This document shows positions 45,852-54,853 of a stretch of 64,000 nt of DNA, in pieces. The notes below the pieces were generated by a model that saw nothing but the letters and a program-made list of their open reading frames with translations, had not been told where the DNA came from and did no database searches. The position numbers were made by a program, and so were the translations under genes. The stretch is taken from contig NZ_JAJNNZ010000001.1 in NCBI RefSeq assembly GCF_022836845.1, forward strand, positions 411,605-475,604, in the 5' to 3' direction. Each line of letters opens with the position of its first letter. Within the stretch, counting starts at the first letter, position 1. Source of the DNA: Vibrio gelatinilyticus (lineage in GTDB: Bacteria; Pseudomonadota; Gammaproteobacteria; Enterobacterales; Vibrionaceae).

Positions 45852-47213
45852 TTATTTAGTAATGATTTCTGGTCCCATCAATGTGGTTGGCAACCATGTA
45901 GATACCCAAGGCACATAAGTAACAATGACCAAGAATAGGAACATTACGCCAACCCAAGGGAGCGCAGCTTTCACAACGTTCATCATCGACATTTTTGCCA
46001 CCCCTGCGGTAACAAATAAATTAAGCCCTACTGGTGGCGTAATCATACCAATTTCCATATTTACGACCATCATGACCCCAAGGTGAATTGGGTCAATACC
46101 TAAGGCTATCGCTATTGGGAACACTAAAGGTGCAACTATGATGAGAAGACCCGATGGCTCCATAAACTGCCCACCAATTAAAAGCAGCACGTTGACCACA
46201 ATAAGGAACGCAATCGGGCCAAGACCAGCCGAAAGCATCGATTCAGTGATCATCTGTGGAATACGCTCTTCGGTAAGAACGTGTTTAAGTATCAATGCAT
46301 TTGCAATGATGAAGAGCAGCATTATGGTCAGCTTTCCAGCTTCAAACAGAGTGTGCTTAGTATCTTTGTGCACAAAAGTTTCAAAGACCTTCACCAACAC
46401 TGGACGAGCATTGTCTTTGTCTGCAAAAGGACCCATATCTTTATAGATGAAGTTTGCAATAAAGAATGCATATACGGCCGCAACGGCAGCCGCTTCTGTA
46501 GGCGTAAAGATTCCCCCATATATTCCGCCAAGAATGATAACGATCAAGAGCAGGCCCCAACTCGCGTCCTTTGCAGCAGAAAATGTCTCAGCCCAACCAA
46601 CAAAAGGCTGCGCTGGAATTTTTTTAATGCGAGCTGCGATGTAGATTGCAATCATCAACATCACACCAGCGAGTAGCCCTGGTATTACACCGCCAAGGAA
46701 CATTCTGCCCACCGATACGTCTGTTGCTGCGGCGTATACCACCATCACAATAGAAGGTGGAATCAAAATCCCTAGCGTCCCAGCATTACAAATAACGCCA
46801 GCGGCGAACTCCTTGGTATAGCCATTTTTCACCATTCCCGCGATGACAATGCTACCAATCGCCACTACCGTAGCCGGAGAAGATCCTGAGAGCGCAGCAA
46901 ACATCATACACGCCACTACCGACGCCATCGCTAAACCACCTCGAAACCAGCCGACCATGGCAATGGCGAATCGTATGATCCGCTTTGCTACACCGCCAGT
47001 AGACATAAAACTTGATGCCAGAATGAAAAATGGAATAGCGAGCAGAGTATAGTGGCCGGCAAAAGCATTAAATAAGGTTTGGGCAACCGACGCTAATGAA
47101 GCTTCTGAATGCATTAATAGAAAAAGAATGCTCGACAAACCGAGAGAAATCGCTATCGGCACGCCTATCAACATGAAGCCAATAACCATTAAAAAGAGTA
47201 ACAAGATATCCAT
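45852..47213 (-). CDS. dctM: TRAP transporter large permease (DctM)
   Basis: A 453-residue membrane protein with about twelve hydrophobic segments, the large subunit of a tripartite ATP-independent periplasmic transporter driven by a sodium or proton gradient. The DctM blocks are clear: IPFFILASSFMSTGGVAKR, AALSGSSPATVVAIGS, ICNAGTLGILIPPSIVMVVY and NMEIGMITPPVGLNLFV. It follows dctQ by two bases. Confidence 0.95.
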   Translation of the reverse strand: MDILLLFLMVIGFMLIGVPIAISLGLSSILFLLMHSEASLASVAQTLFNAFAGHYTLLAIPFFILASSFMSTGGVAKRIIRFAIAMVGWFRGGLAMASVVACMMFAALSGSSPATVVAIGSIVIAGMVKNGYTKEFAAGVICNAGTLGILIPPSIVMVVYAAATDVSVGRMFLGGVIPGLLAGVMLMIAIYIAARIKKIPAQPFVGWAETFSAAKDASWGLLLIVIILGGIYGGIFTPTEAAAVAAVYAFFIANFIYKDMGPFADKDNARPVLVKVFETFVHKDTKHTLFEAGKLTIMLLFIIANALILKHVLTEERIPQMITESMLSAGLGPIAFLIVVNVLLLIGGQFMEPSGLLIIVAPLVFPIAIALGIDPIHLGVMMVVNMEIGMITPPVGLNLFVTAGVAKMSMMNVVKAALPWVGVMFLFLVIVTYVPWVSTWLPTTLMGPEIITK

Positions 47214-47215
47214 AA

Positions 47216-47869
47216 TTATTTGTCCTTACCCTTATTATCGTCAGACGGGTTATCAGCAAGTTCTGCTTTCAGTGCTTCTAAGTCTTCTTCGGCTTCATGC
47301 CCTGCGATCATACGGTCGAGATCACCCCTTAGAATCTGATACGCTACCTGTAGAAAACGGAAAGTGAGTAACGCCATGCCGATTGGTAGCGCCATGTAAG
47401 GAATGAAACGCGGCATTTTTTCGTAGCGCTCTCCTTCATTGAGCCAGTCAGCCATGAACTGCAGCATTTCTGGCATAGGGATATCATCGGTTTCATACCA
47501 AGCTCGCTCGGTAACAAAGGGATACCAGTAGTTCCAAGAGCCAATGAGTAAAAGGACAGAAAATGCTAAACAAGACGCAACGGCTAGCAAGGCGTATATT
47601 TTGCGCGTTTTCTCAGACGCCATGTTGATAATGACATCAACACCAATATGAAAATGCTTTTTAACACCATACGATGCGCCCACCAGCACCATCCATGCAA
47701 ACATGAAGACGGTGAGCTCTAAGGCCCAAAGAATATTGTCGTTAAACACATATCGAGAAATGACGTTGGCAAACGTCAATAAAGTCATAGCACCGAGAAA
47801 GAACGCTATCAGCGTTTCTTCTATAGCATCGGTGACTTTTCCGACTTTGGTCATAAATGACTGTTCCAT
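47216..47869 (-). CDS. dctQ: TRAP transporter small permease (DctQ)
   Basis: A 217-residue protein with four membrane helices in the DctQ pattern (LIAFFLGAMTLLTFANVISRY, then ELTVFMFAWMVLVGASYGVKKH split across helix two) and a charged C-terminal tail rich in Asp, Glu and Lys. It pairs with DctM. Its size is somewhat above that of minimal DctQ subunits because of a loop around residues 110-150. Confidence 0.93.
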   Translation of the reverse strand: MEQSFMTKVGKVTDAIEETLIAFFLGAMTLLTFANVISRYVFNDNILWALELTVFMFAWMVLVGASYGVKKHFHIGVDVIINMASEKTRKIYALLAVASCLAFSVLLLIGSWNYWYPFVTERAWYETDDIPMPEMLQFMADWLNEGERYEKMPRFIPYMALPIGMALLTFRFLQVAYQILRGDLDRMIAGHEAEEDLEALKAELADNPSDDNKGKDK

Positions 47870-47921
47870 GTGATACTTCGCTATGTCAGTTTTTTATTGT
47901 TATCAAGAGGTAAGGAAGGGA

Positions 47922-47948
47922 AAGCGCCTCAGCATAGCCAAGGCGCTT
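47922..47948 (-). terminator. Intercistronic hairpin after dctP
   Basis: Eight-base stem AAGCGCCT / AGGCGCTT (47922-47929 and 47941-47948) just after the dctP stop and before dctQ. The minus-strand tail is not a true T-run, so it is more likely an mRNA-protecting or partial-termination element that keeps the binding protein more abundant than the permeases. Confidence 0.5.
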
Positions 47949-47954
47949 AATGCA

Positions 47955-48953
47955 CTATTGTTTATTTGAAGCCACGGCGGCTTCGATTAAGTCAGAGCCA
48001 ATGTCTTTCTCAAACTTCTTCCACACAGGTTTTAGTGCCGTAACCCACTGCTGGCGCTGCTCTGAAGTCAGAGTGCGAACTTCACCACCTGCTTCAATAA
48101 TGTTGTTTTTGTTTGCGAGGTTAACCTTGGTCGATTCTGCGTTACGCGCCGCAGTGACCTCTTTAATGATAGTATCAAGCTGAGTACGAACATCGTCTGG
48201 AAGCTCCTTCCAGAAGTCTTTCGATGTCACTAGTAGATAATCGAGAATACCGTGATTGGTTTCTGTTACCCCATCTTGAACTTCGAAGAATTTTTTTCCG
48301 TAGATGTTTGACCAGGTGTTTTCCTGACCATCGATAACTTTGGTTTGCAGGCCACCGTAAACTTCTTTAAACGACATTTTTTGAGGGTTTGCACCTAATT
48401 GTTCAAACTGAGCAACCAAAACATCAGACGCTTGTACACGGAATTTCAAGCCTTCGGCATCGCTAGGTAGCATTAATGGCTTATTCGCCGACATTTGTTT
48501 CATACCGTTGTGCCAAAATGCCAAGCCTTGAAGGCCTCGACGATTCATAGCATTTTTCAACTTGTCACCCGCTTCTGAGTTTTGAAAACGGTCGACAGCA
48601 TCGACATCTTCAAATAAAAATGGAAGATCGAAGATGCGGTATTTTTTGGTGAACTTTTCAAATTTGGACAATGACGGCGCAGCCAATTGAACATCACCAT
48701 TTAGCAGTGCTTCTAATACTTTGTTGTCATCATACAATGTCGAATTAGGGAAGACCTGCATACACGCCTTGCCATTCATTTCCGTATTGACACGCTCTTC
48801 AAGCAATGAAGCAGCAATGCCCTTTGGGTGTTTGTCGGTATTCGTTACATGACTAAACTTAATCACAATTTCGCCAGGTTCGCAGTTTGCAGCAGCATTA
48901 AAACTTGTGATAGCCAAAATAGAAGCGGAAAGTAGGGTTAGAGGCTTTAACAT
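47955..48953 (-). CDS. dctP: TRAP C4-dicarboxylate substrate-binding protein (DctP)
   Basis: A 332-residue periplasmic binding protein. Signal peptide MLKPLTLLSASILAITSF, cleavage likely after NAAA. The DctP motifs are present: IKFSHVTNTDKHPKG, the carboxylate-binding Arg region LKFRVQASDVLVAQFEQLGA, and VYGGLQTKVIDGQENTW. Dicarboxylate specificity is inferred from family and from the adjoining DctB/DctD pair. First gene of dctPQM, read from a sigma-54 promoter. Confidence 0.93.
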   Translation of the reverse strand: MLKPLTLLSASILAITSFNAAANCEPGEIVIKFSHVTNTDKHPKGIAASLLEERVNTEMNGKACMQVFPNSTLYDDNKVLEALLNGDVQLAAPSLSKFEKFTKKYRIFDLPFLFEDVDAVDRFQNSEAGDKLKNAMNRRGLQGLAFWHNGMKQMSANKPLMLPSDAEGLKFRVQASDVLVAQFEQLGANPQKMSFKEVYGGLQTKVIDGQENTWSNIYGKKFFEVQDGVTETNHGILDYLLVTSKDFWKELPDDVRTQLDTIIKEVTAARNAESTKVNLANKNNIIEAGGEVRTLTSEQRQQWVTALKPVWKKFEKDIGSDLIEAAVASNKQ

Positions 48954-49010
48954 TATTATTCTCCTTTAATTTAAGCAGTCCCATCTATGGGTACTGTTAG
49001 GATCTAAAGG

Positions 49011-49027
49011 AGCAAAATGCAGACCAA
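49011..49027 (-). promoter_or_regulatory. Sigma-54 promoter of dctPQM
   Basis: On the minus strand TTGG-TCTG-CATT-TTGCT (49027-49011): the invariant GG and GC are exactly ten bases apart, as in TTGGCACG-N4-TTGC. Predicted start near 49000, about 47 bases before dctP. It fits activation by the adjacent DctD. Confidence 0.82.
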
Positions 49028-49132
49028 CTCAATGAAAAATAATAACTCATTGATATGAAATAAAAATGATAAAAACTCAAGTTAGCCAGTCGGTGAATTC
49101 GAATCGAACAAGGCGGAAATCCGCCCAATAAA

Positions 49133-49162
49133 AACAACGAAATGGGTGGAAGACCACCCATT
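49133..49162 (-). terminator. Terminator of the S8 peptidase gene
   Basis: Nine-base perfect stem AATGGGTGG / CCACCCATT (49141-49149 and 49154-49162) followed on the minus strand by TCGTTGTTTTTATT. A second small hairpin GGCGG / CCGCC lies at 49112-49125. Confidence 0.75.
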
Positions 49163-49170
49163 GGATTGTA

Positions 49171-50340
49171 CTATTTTACCGCAATCGGATCGGGATAGCT
49201 GTCTCTGCTATCGACAATAACCCCATCAGTGGCATAGCTTGATACGCCATGAACTAAAACAAGGCCACAAAAATGGGGAGCTGCCATCGAAGTTCCATTA
49301 TACGCGACGGTACCTCCACCAGCACGAGTGGATAAAACGTCTACGCCAGGCATCGCAAATTCTATTTCAGAGGCGACAACCTGACCATCGGAACGCTGAT
49401 AGTCGACATTATTCGAGTAGTTAGAAAAAGACGCGACCGTGTCTCCCTGCGCAAACGCAGAAATGGTATAGATATTGGAATACTGAGTGCTTGCCGGTGT
49501 GTAGTTGATGATGTCCGCTGCGCTATTACCGGCAGCGATAGCAAAAACAATGCCCTTATCAGCGGCACTAAGAAGTGCTTCATCCAATGCTCTTGAATAC
49601 CCTCCACCACCCAAACTCATATTGGCACAATCCCCTTGTTGTGCATTGGCAGCCACAAAATCAACTCCGGCAATAACACCAGACATACTGCCGCTGCCGC
49701 TGTTATCTAATACCCTTACCGGCACAACCGGCGCCCCAGGTGCGATGCCAACCACATCTAGATCATTGTTTAAGGCAGCAATGGTTCCTGCCACGTGTGT
49801 ACCGTGGCCATTACCGTCTTCTGTGGTGTTTTTACCTCGAGCAAAGTTAATGCCCCTGTTTTTATCCACATTAAGATCTGCATGGCGGCTATCAATACCT
49901 GAATCAATTATCCATGCTGTCTGGTAATTCGCGTCAGGATCGCCCGGACCACCGAGGCGAGCTACGCCCCAGGGCACAACCTGTTCAACCGTTGGTTCTT
50001 CACCTTCGTCTCTATTAGGCTTACCTCCACGAGGCAGCGCAGTGACCAGTTGATCTTGTTCGATGTATGCAATATTCGGAAATCTTTGTAGTAACTTATC
50101 TTTGACCTGTTGAGGCGCTTTTATCGCCAAGCCTCGAATTGCATGACGATAGCGATGATCAACTCGCCCTTGCCCTTGCACTACATATCGAGCAGCCGCT
50201 TCGACTTGTTGCTCCGAGCTATTCGCTTGGAAAACAACAATATACTGGTCATCAAGATCATACCCTTGATTGACGACCGCTACTGCCTGAAAACTGAATA
50301 TAAAAGACGCTAAAATGACTGAAAGGATACACTTAAACAT
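49171..50340 (-). CDS. Secreted subtilisin-like serine peptidase (S8)
   Basis: A 389-residue exported protease. Signal peptide (MFKCILSVILASFIFSFQ, cleavage after AVA likely), an I9-type inhibitor propeptide (about 25-100, ending IAYIEQDQLVTALP), then the peptidase with the catalytic triad in place: Asp in WIIDSGIDSRHADL (about 146), His in GHGTHVAGTIAAL (about 182) and Ser in YNGTSMAAPHFCG (about 350). It ends about 40 residues after the Ser with no extra domain and no GlyGly-CTERM or other sorting tail, so it should be freely secreted, probably by Sec followed by type II secretion. Monocistronic. Confidence 0.92.
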   Translation of the reverse strand: MFKCILSVILASFIFSFQAVAVVNQGYDLDDQYIVVFQANSSEQQVEAAARYVVQGQGRVDHRYRHAIRGLAIKAPQQVKDKLLQRFPNIAYIEQDQLVTALPRGGKPNRDEGEEPTVEQVVPWGVARLGGPGDPDANYQTAWIIDSGIDSRHADLNVDKNRGINFARGKNTTEDGNGHGTHVAGTIAALNNDLDVVGIAPGAPVVPVRVLDNSGSGSMSGVIAGVDFVAANAQQGDCANMSLGGGGYSRALDEALLSAADKGIVFAIAAGNSAADIINYTPASTQYSNIYTISAFAQGDTVASFSNYSNNVDYQRSDGQVVASEIEFAMPGVDVLSTRAGGGTVAYNGTSMAAPHFCGLVLVHGVSSYATDGVIVDSRDSYPDPIAVK

Positions 50341-50410
50341 AACAACACCTTGAGTGACTTAAGTAGACTAAGTATAGGCGAGGCGTTGTAAAACGAGGCC
50401 TAGAGCGAGT

Positions 50411-50447
50411 TGCAAAAACAAGAAAAGCCAGATTATTCATCTGGCTT
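50411..50447 (-). terminator. Terminator of the glucose ABC operon
   Basis: Nine-base stem AAGCCAGAT / ATCTGGCTT (50425-50433 and 50439-50447), 5-base loop, then TTCTTGTTTTTG on the minus strand, just after the ATPase gene. Confidence 0.85.
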
Positions 50448-50471
50448 AGTACATAACGCTATCTCGGAAGG

Positions 50472-51587
50472 TTAGGCAAACTCGATACGATTCTCGGTTT
50501 CTGCATCAAAAAACACCGCTTTGGATAAGTCGAAATGCAAAGGGGCTACCTGCCCAACGTGTGCGTCAAACTCAGGAGAGAGACGACAGGCAACCTCTTG
50601 GTCGTTAACTTTAACCATTGCGATAGTGTCTGGACCTGTTGGCTCCAGCACTTCCAATTTCAAATCTAACTTAGTTGAAATCTGACTATCATCATCAAGC
50701 TTTTCGCTGATGTGTTCAGGCCTTAATCCAATCACCACCTGTTTACCATCCTGCTCACGCATGGAATGAGGTAAAGCTATCGAATATTGCTCACCTTCGC
50801 CACTGGTAACATTAATCACAGGATTATCGTTGGCATCAAGATCGACCATGGTTTTAATGAAATTCATTGATGGTGAACCCATAAAGCCAGCAACAAACAT
50901 ATTGTTAGGACTGTTATAGATCTCTTTCGGAGTACCGAGCTGTTGCAGCTCACCATCTTTCATAACCGCAATACGATCTGCCAACGTCATGGCCTCAATT
51001 TGATCGTGAGTCACATAAACAATGGTGGTATTCAATTGCTGATGTAATCGCTTGATCTGATGACGCATTTCAACACGAAGCTTCGCGTCAAGGTTTGATA
51101 ATGGCTCATCAAACAAATAGAGCTTTGGACGTCTAGCCAACGCTCGCCCCATAGCAACACGTTGACGTTGACCACCCGAAAGTTGCGACGGCTTTCTATC
51201 CAATAACTCATCAATTTGCAGCATTTCAGCCACTCGATTGACCTCAGCATCAATTTCATCTTGAGGCATTTTTCGGATTTTAAGGCCAAAAGCGATATTG
51301 CCTCTAACCGTCATATTGGGATACAACGCATAAGACTGAAATACCATTGCGATATCACGATCTTTTGGCTCGACTTGTGCCACATCTCGTCCATCGATCA
51401 CAATCTCGCCCGAATTGATATTTTCCAGCCCAGCAATAGTATTCATTAAGGTCGATTTACCACACCCAGAAGGGCCGACCAGTATTAAAAACTCCCCAGA
51501 TTCAATACTGATATCGATCCCTTTGAGTGTTTCTGTTTCCGCGTTTCTGTAGGTCTTGCGAATTTGTTTTAGGTCTAAAGTTGCCAT
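50472..51587 (-). CDS. Sugar ABC transporter ATP-binding protein (MalK/UgpC type, GtsD-like)
   Basis: A 371-residue ATPase that powers the adjacent permeases. Walker A GPSGCGKSTLMNT (about 38-50), Q-loop MVFQSYALYPNMTV, signature LSGGQRQRVAMGRAL (about 136-150), Walker B LYLFDEPLSNLD and the H-loop VTHDQIEAM; then a C-terminal MOBE-type regulatory domain (about 240-371). The position at the end of a cluster with a glucose-type binding protein makes it the GtsD equivalent. It follows the second permease by five bases. Confidence 0.93.
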   Translation of the reverse strand: MATLDLKQIRKTYRNAETETLKGIDISIESGEFLILVGPSGCGKSTLMNTIAGLENINSGEIVIDGRDVAQVEPKDRDIAMVFQSYALYPNMTVRGNIAFGLKIRKMPQDEIDAEVNRVAEMLQIDELLDRKPSQLSGGQRQRVAMGRALARRPKLYLFDEPLSNLDAKLRVEMRHQIKRLHQQLNTTIVYVTHDQIEAMTLADRIAVMKDGELQQLGTPKEIYNSPNNMFVAGFMGSPSMNFIKTMVDLDANDNPVINVTSGEGEQYSIALPHSMREQDGKQVVIGLRPEHISEKLDDDSQISTKLDLKLEVLEPTGPDTIAMVKVNDQEVACRLSPEFDAHVGQVAPLHFDLSKAVFFDAETENRIEFA

Positions 51588-51592
51588 TGTGA

Positions 51593-52450
51593 TTATCCTT
51601 TAACTGAACCCGCTGTGAGACCGCGGACAAAATACTTCCCTGCCAGTACATAGACCACCAGTGTTGGCAACGCAGCGATGATCGCAGCGGCCATATCAAC
51701 GTTATATTCTTTTACCCCTGTGCTGGTATTCACTAAGTTATTCAGTGCCACCGTAATAGGCTGCGTCTCTGAACCTGAATACACAACACCAAATAGGAAG
51801 TCATTCCATATCGAAGTGAACTGCCATATCACGGTCACCATGATGATTGGCGTCGATAGAGGCAATAGGATCTTAAAGAAAATAGTAAAGAAACCTGCAC
51901 CGTCGAGCTTAGCTGCTTTCACCAGTTCATCCGGGATGCCAATATAGAAATTTCGGAAAAAAAGAGTGGTAAATGCCATACCATAAATGACGTGAACCGC
52001 AACCAGTCCCGCAGTCGTATTGGCTAATCCCAGTTTACCCAACACTGCAGCCATTGGCAGCAACACTACCTGGAAAGGGATAAAGCACCCAAACAACAAC
52101 AAGCTAAAGAACAGATCAGAGCCTTTAAACTTCCATTTTGTAATGACATAGCCATTAAAAGCACCCAACAAAGTCGAAATGGCAACAGCCGGTATCACCA
52201 TTTGAAATGAATTCCAAAAGTAGCCTTTTACACCGTCACATTTCACACCGGTACACGCACTGTCCCACGCTTTAAACCACGCATCGAACACCCACTCGGT
52301 TGGTAATGAAATCAAGTTTCCGGATTTGATATCAGGTAACGTTTTAAAAGAGGTCAACACCATTACGACAAGCGGCATTAAATACACAAGGCAGAAAAAC
52401 GCCAATGCACCGTACACAAACAGACGTGAGAGATTAATTGAATTATTCAC
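51593..52450 (-). CDS. Sugar ABC transporter permease (GtsC-like)
   Basis: A 285-residue inner-membrane protein of the MalG type with six predicted helices and the EAA loop ELVKAAKLDGAGFFTIFFKI (about 188-207). Between the first and second helices it has a short loop with two cysteines (WDSACTGVKCDGVKGYF), which I recall in glucose-type GtsC permeases. Its ATG overlaps the upstream permease stop by four bases. Confidence 0.9.
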   Translation of the reverse strand: MNNSINLSRLFVYGALAFFCLVYLMPLVVMVLTSFKTLPDIKSGNLISLPTEWVFDAWFKAWDSACTGVKCDGVKGYFWNSFQMVIPAVAISTLLGAFNGYVITKWKFKGSDLFFSLLLFGCFIPFQVVLLPMAAVLGKLGLANTTAGLVAVHVIYGMAFTTLFFRNFYIGIPDELVKAAKLDGAGFFTIFFKILLPLSTPIIMVTVIWQFTSIWNDFLFGVVYSGSETQPITVALNNLVNTSTGVKEYNVDMAAAIIAALPTLVVYVLAGKYFVRGLTAGSVKG

Positions 52451-53373
52451 GACTTCTTCTCCCTAAGTTCTGAATATAGGTAAGGGACTAATATTGCCAG
52501 TATCCCTGCGAGCATCATCATTGCACTGGCTGCACCTAAGCCAATCTGACCTCGAGTGAAAGAGTGAGCGTACATAAAGAGTGCTGGCAGATCAGAGGAA
52601 TAACCGGGCCCCCCAGACGTCATTGCTGTAACCAAGTCAAAACTCTTAATCGCTATGTGTGAGGTAATAATCACGGCGCTGAAAAACACCGGTCTTAAAC
52701 ATGGCAACACAATTTTTAGGTAGATAGATGGTAGGTTGGCACCATCAATTTGTGCTGCCTTTATAATTGAGGAATCAATACCCCGTAGACCAGCGAGAAA
52801 CATTGCCATCACAAACCCTGAGGATTGCCAGACAGCGGCAATGACCAAGGTGTATACCGACATCTCCGAGTTAACGAGCCAATCAAACTTGAAGTTTATA
52901 AAACCCCAGTCGTGCATTAATTTTTCGATACCCAATCCTGGGTTCAAAATCCACTTCCACGCTGTACCTGTGACAATAAAAGACAGCGCCATTGGATAAA
53001 GGTAGATGGTTCTAATCGCGCCCTCTTGACGAATATTTTGGTCAAGAAAGATCGCTAGGCCTACACCAAGTAAAATGGCGATCAGCATAAACAAAAAGCC
53101 AAAGATACCTAAGTTGGTGATGGAGGTGATCCAACGGTCATTGTCCATTAACTTGCTGTATTGCTCCCAACCGACAAACTTAAAACTAGGTAAAAATCGA
53201 GAGTTGGTCATAGATAGAGCGGCTGTCCAAAAAATAAACCCATAGATACACACCACTGTCACCACCATGGTTGGGGCGAGTACGATCTTGGGTAGCCAAT
53301 GTTGCAATCGATCCGCAAAGCTCTTTGGTGCGGACGTTTTTTGGGGATCTCGCACAGTCAAAACATGCTCCAT
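52447..53373 (-). CDS. Sugar ABC transporter permease (GtsB-like)
   Basis: A 308-residue inner-membrane protein of the MalF type with six predicted helices and the EAA loop SSIIKAAQIDGANLPSIYLK (about 211-230). It pairs with the downstream GtsC-like permease. A 92-bp gap with a hairpin separates it from the binding-protein gene. Confidence 0.9.
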   Translation of the reverse strand: MEHVLTVRDPQKTSAPKSFADRLQHWLPKIVLAPTMVVTVVCIYGFIFWTAALSMTNSRFLPSFKFVGWEQYSKLMDNDRWITSITNLGIFGFLFMLIAILLGVGLAIFLDQNIRQEGAIRTIYLYPMALSFIVTGTAWKWILNPGLGIEKLMHDWGFINFKFDWLVNSEMSVYTLVIAAVWQSSGFVMAMFLAGLRGIDSSIIKAAQIDGANLPSIYLKIVLPCLRPVFFSAVIITSHIAIKSFDLVTAMTSGGPGYSSDLPALFMYAHSFTRGQIGLGAASAMMMLAGILAILVPYLYSELREKKS

Positions 53374-53420
53374 AACGTTTCCTTGTCGCGAACAATCAAA
53401 ATAAGTAGATAAATAGCCAA

Positions 53421-53449
53421 CGCTCTCAGTACCACATTATCTGAAAGCG
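53421..53449 (-). terminator. Intercistronic hairpin after the glucose-binding-protein gene
   Basis: Imperfect stem CGCTcTCAG / CTGAaAGCG (53421-53429 and 53441-53449) between the binding protein and the first permease, without a T-run. The likely role is to keep the binding-protein mRNA more abundant. Confidence 0.45.
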
Positions 53450-53465
53450 CAGTCTACTAGGGGGG

Positions 53466-54722
53466 TTAGATTGCCGCTTTAACAGCTTTCGCTAACTTCT
53501 GTGCTGCTTCTTTTGGATCGGCTTTTGGATCGTTAAAGAAGTTAGTCACGACGTCATAGATAGCGCCTTGTGCATAGCTTGTTGTCGACATACCATGCGC
53601 CATACTAGGCACTAAGTCGCCTGTTTTCGCACTGGCTTTAAAGGTTGCCATTGAGTCAAGAGCACACGAGTCGAACTTAGACATATCCATATCGGTACGG
53701 ACTGGAATGGAGCCTTTATTTAGGTTGAATACTTCTTGGAAGTCTTTTTCTAGAATGGTCGCTGCAAGCGCTTTTTGCGCCTCTACATTGCCCTTGTCCT
53801 TAATTTCAAAGAACGCAAAACTGTCTACGTTGTGAGTAAACTGACCATCGGTACCCGGTGCTGGCGCACAAATATAGTCTGTCCCCGGCTTCTTACCTGC
53901 AGCGGTAAACTCACCTTTAGCCCAGTCACCCATGATTTGCATCGCAGCTTCGCCATTGATGACCATCGAGGTAGCCACGTTCCAATCACGACCTGGAGAG
54001 TTGGCATCAATGTAATCATGTACTTTTTGGAACTTGGCAAACACTTCTACCATTTTGTCACCAGACAATACGTCCATATCTAAATCAACGAACGCTTTCA
54101 CGTAGTCTTGAGAACCAAGAACATCTAGAGCCACCGCTTCAAAGACGGTAGCGTCTTGCCAAGGTTGACCACCGTGCGCTAGAGGAATAAAACCTGCTGC
54201 TTTAATTTTTTCCGCCGCGGCAAAAAACTCATCAAGAGTGGTTGGAACAGATACACCCGCTTTTTTCAAAACTTCTGGGTTAGCCCACAGCCAGTTCACT
54301 CGGTGTACGTTCACCGGAACGGCAACGTATTCACCGTTAAATTTCATTACGTCGGTAACAATGCTTGGAACATTTTTATCCCAATCACCCTGCTTCGCAA
54401 CATCGTCTAACGTTGTTAAGAAGCCAAGGCCACCCCATTCTTGAATATCATGACCTTTAATTTGTGCCGCTGAAGGTGGGTTGCCAGAAACCGCTCGAGT
54501 TTTCAAAACGGTCATCGCACTTTCACCGCCGCCACCAGCTACCGCGAAATCTTTCCACGAGTGACCTTTCTTTTCGAGCATGTCTTTTAGTGCAGCTACA
54601 GATTTCGCCTCACCACCCGAAGTCCACCAGTGAAGTACTTCAACTTGACCAGCGTTCGCGAGGTTTGCCATCGTGCCAGCAGCTAAAAGGGATAATGTAA
54701 GTAGGGTTTTCTTCATTTTCAT
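53466..54722 (-). CDS. gtsA: Glucose-type ABC transporter substrate-binding protein (GtsA-like)
   Basis: A 418-residue periplasmic binding protein. I choose the ATG at 54722, which has GGAAG at good spacing and opens a signal peptide ([20 protein letters not shown], cleavage after NAG or NA); the longer ORF adds 37 implausible residues. The mature N-terminus [16 protein letters not shown] and [18 protein letters not shown] match the glucose-binding proteins of Pseudomonas and Thermus as I remember them (GtsA/GltB). First gene of the transporter operon, located just downstream of a two-component system. Confidence 0.88.
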   Translation of the reverse strand: MKMKKTLLTLSLLAAGTMANLANAGQVEVLHWWTSGGEAKSVAALKDMLEKKGHSWKDFAVAGGGGESAMTVLKTRAVSGNPPSAAQIKGHDIQEWGGLGFLTTLDDVAKQGDWDKNVPSIVTDVMKFNGEYVAVPVNVHRVNWLWANPEVLKKAGVSVPTTLDEFFAAAEKIKAAGFIPLAHGGQPWQDATVFEAVALDVLGSQDYVKAFVDLDMDVLSGDKMVEVFAKFQKVHDYIDANSPGRDWNVATSMVINGEAAMQIMGDWAKGEFTAAGKKPGTDYICAPAPGTDGQFTHNVDSFAFFEIKDKGNVEAQKALAATILEKDFQEVFNLNKGSIPVRTDMDMSKFDSCALDSMATFKASAKTGDLVPSMAHGMSTTSYAQGAIYDVVTNFFNDPKADPKEAAQKLAKAVKAAI

Positions 54723-54822
54723 TGTTATCTTCCATGTATTGGATTTGAAGGAAAGGCACTTTTGCCTGTTCCTGTACAGTCTATGTTGAGAAAAAGATAA
54801 GTGGTGAAACAAAGAGTAACAA

Positions 54823-54846
54823 CAATGTAACATAGCTGTTACATTG
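54823..54846. promoter_or_regulatory. Perfect inverted repeat upstream of gtsA
   Basis: CAATGTAAC-ATAGCT-GTTACATTG (54823-54846), with an extra half-site GTAACA at 54816-54821. It stands between the sensor kinase stop and gtsA, about 100 bases before the gtsA ATG. It may be a regulator site for the sugar operon, or the stem may end the two-component transcript; the sequence alone does not decide. Confidence 0.5.
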
Positions 54847-54853
54847 CTATTGG

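Noticed and set aside
49171..50340. The S8 peptidase as a substrate of the rhombosortase in this window
   Set aside because: Its C-terminus lacks the Gly-Gly motif, membrane helix and basic tail of GlyGly-CTERM proteins.
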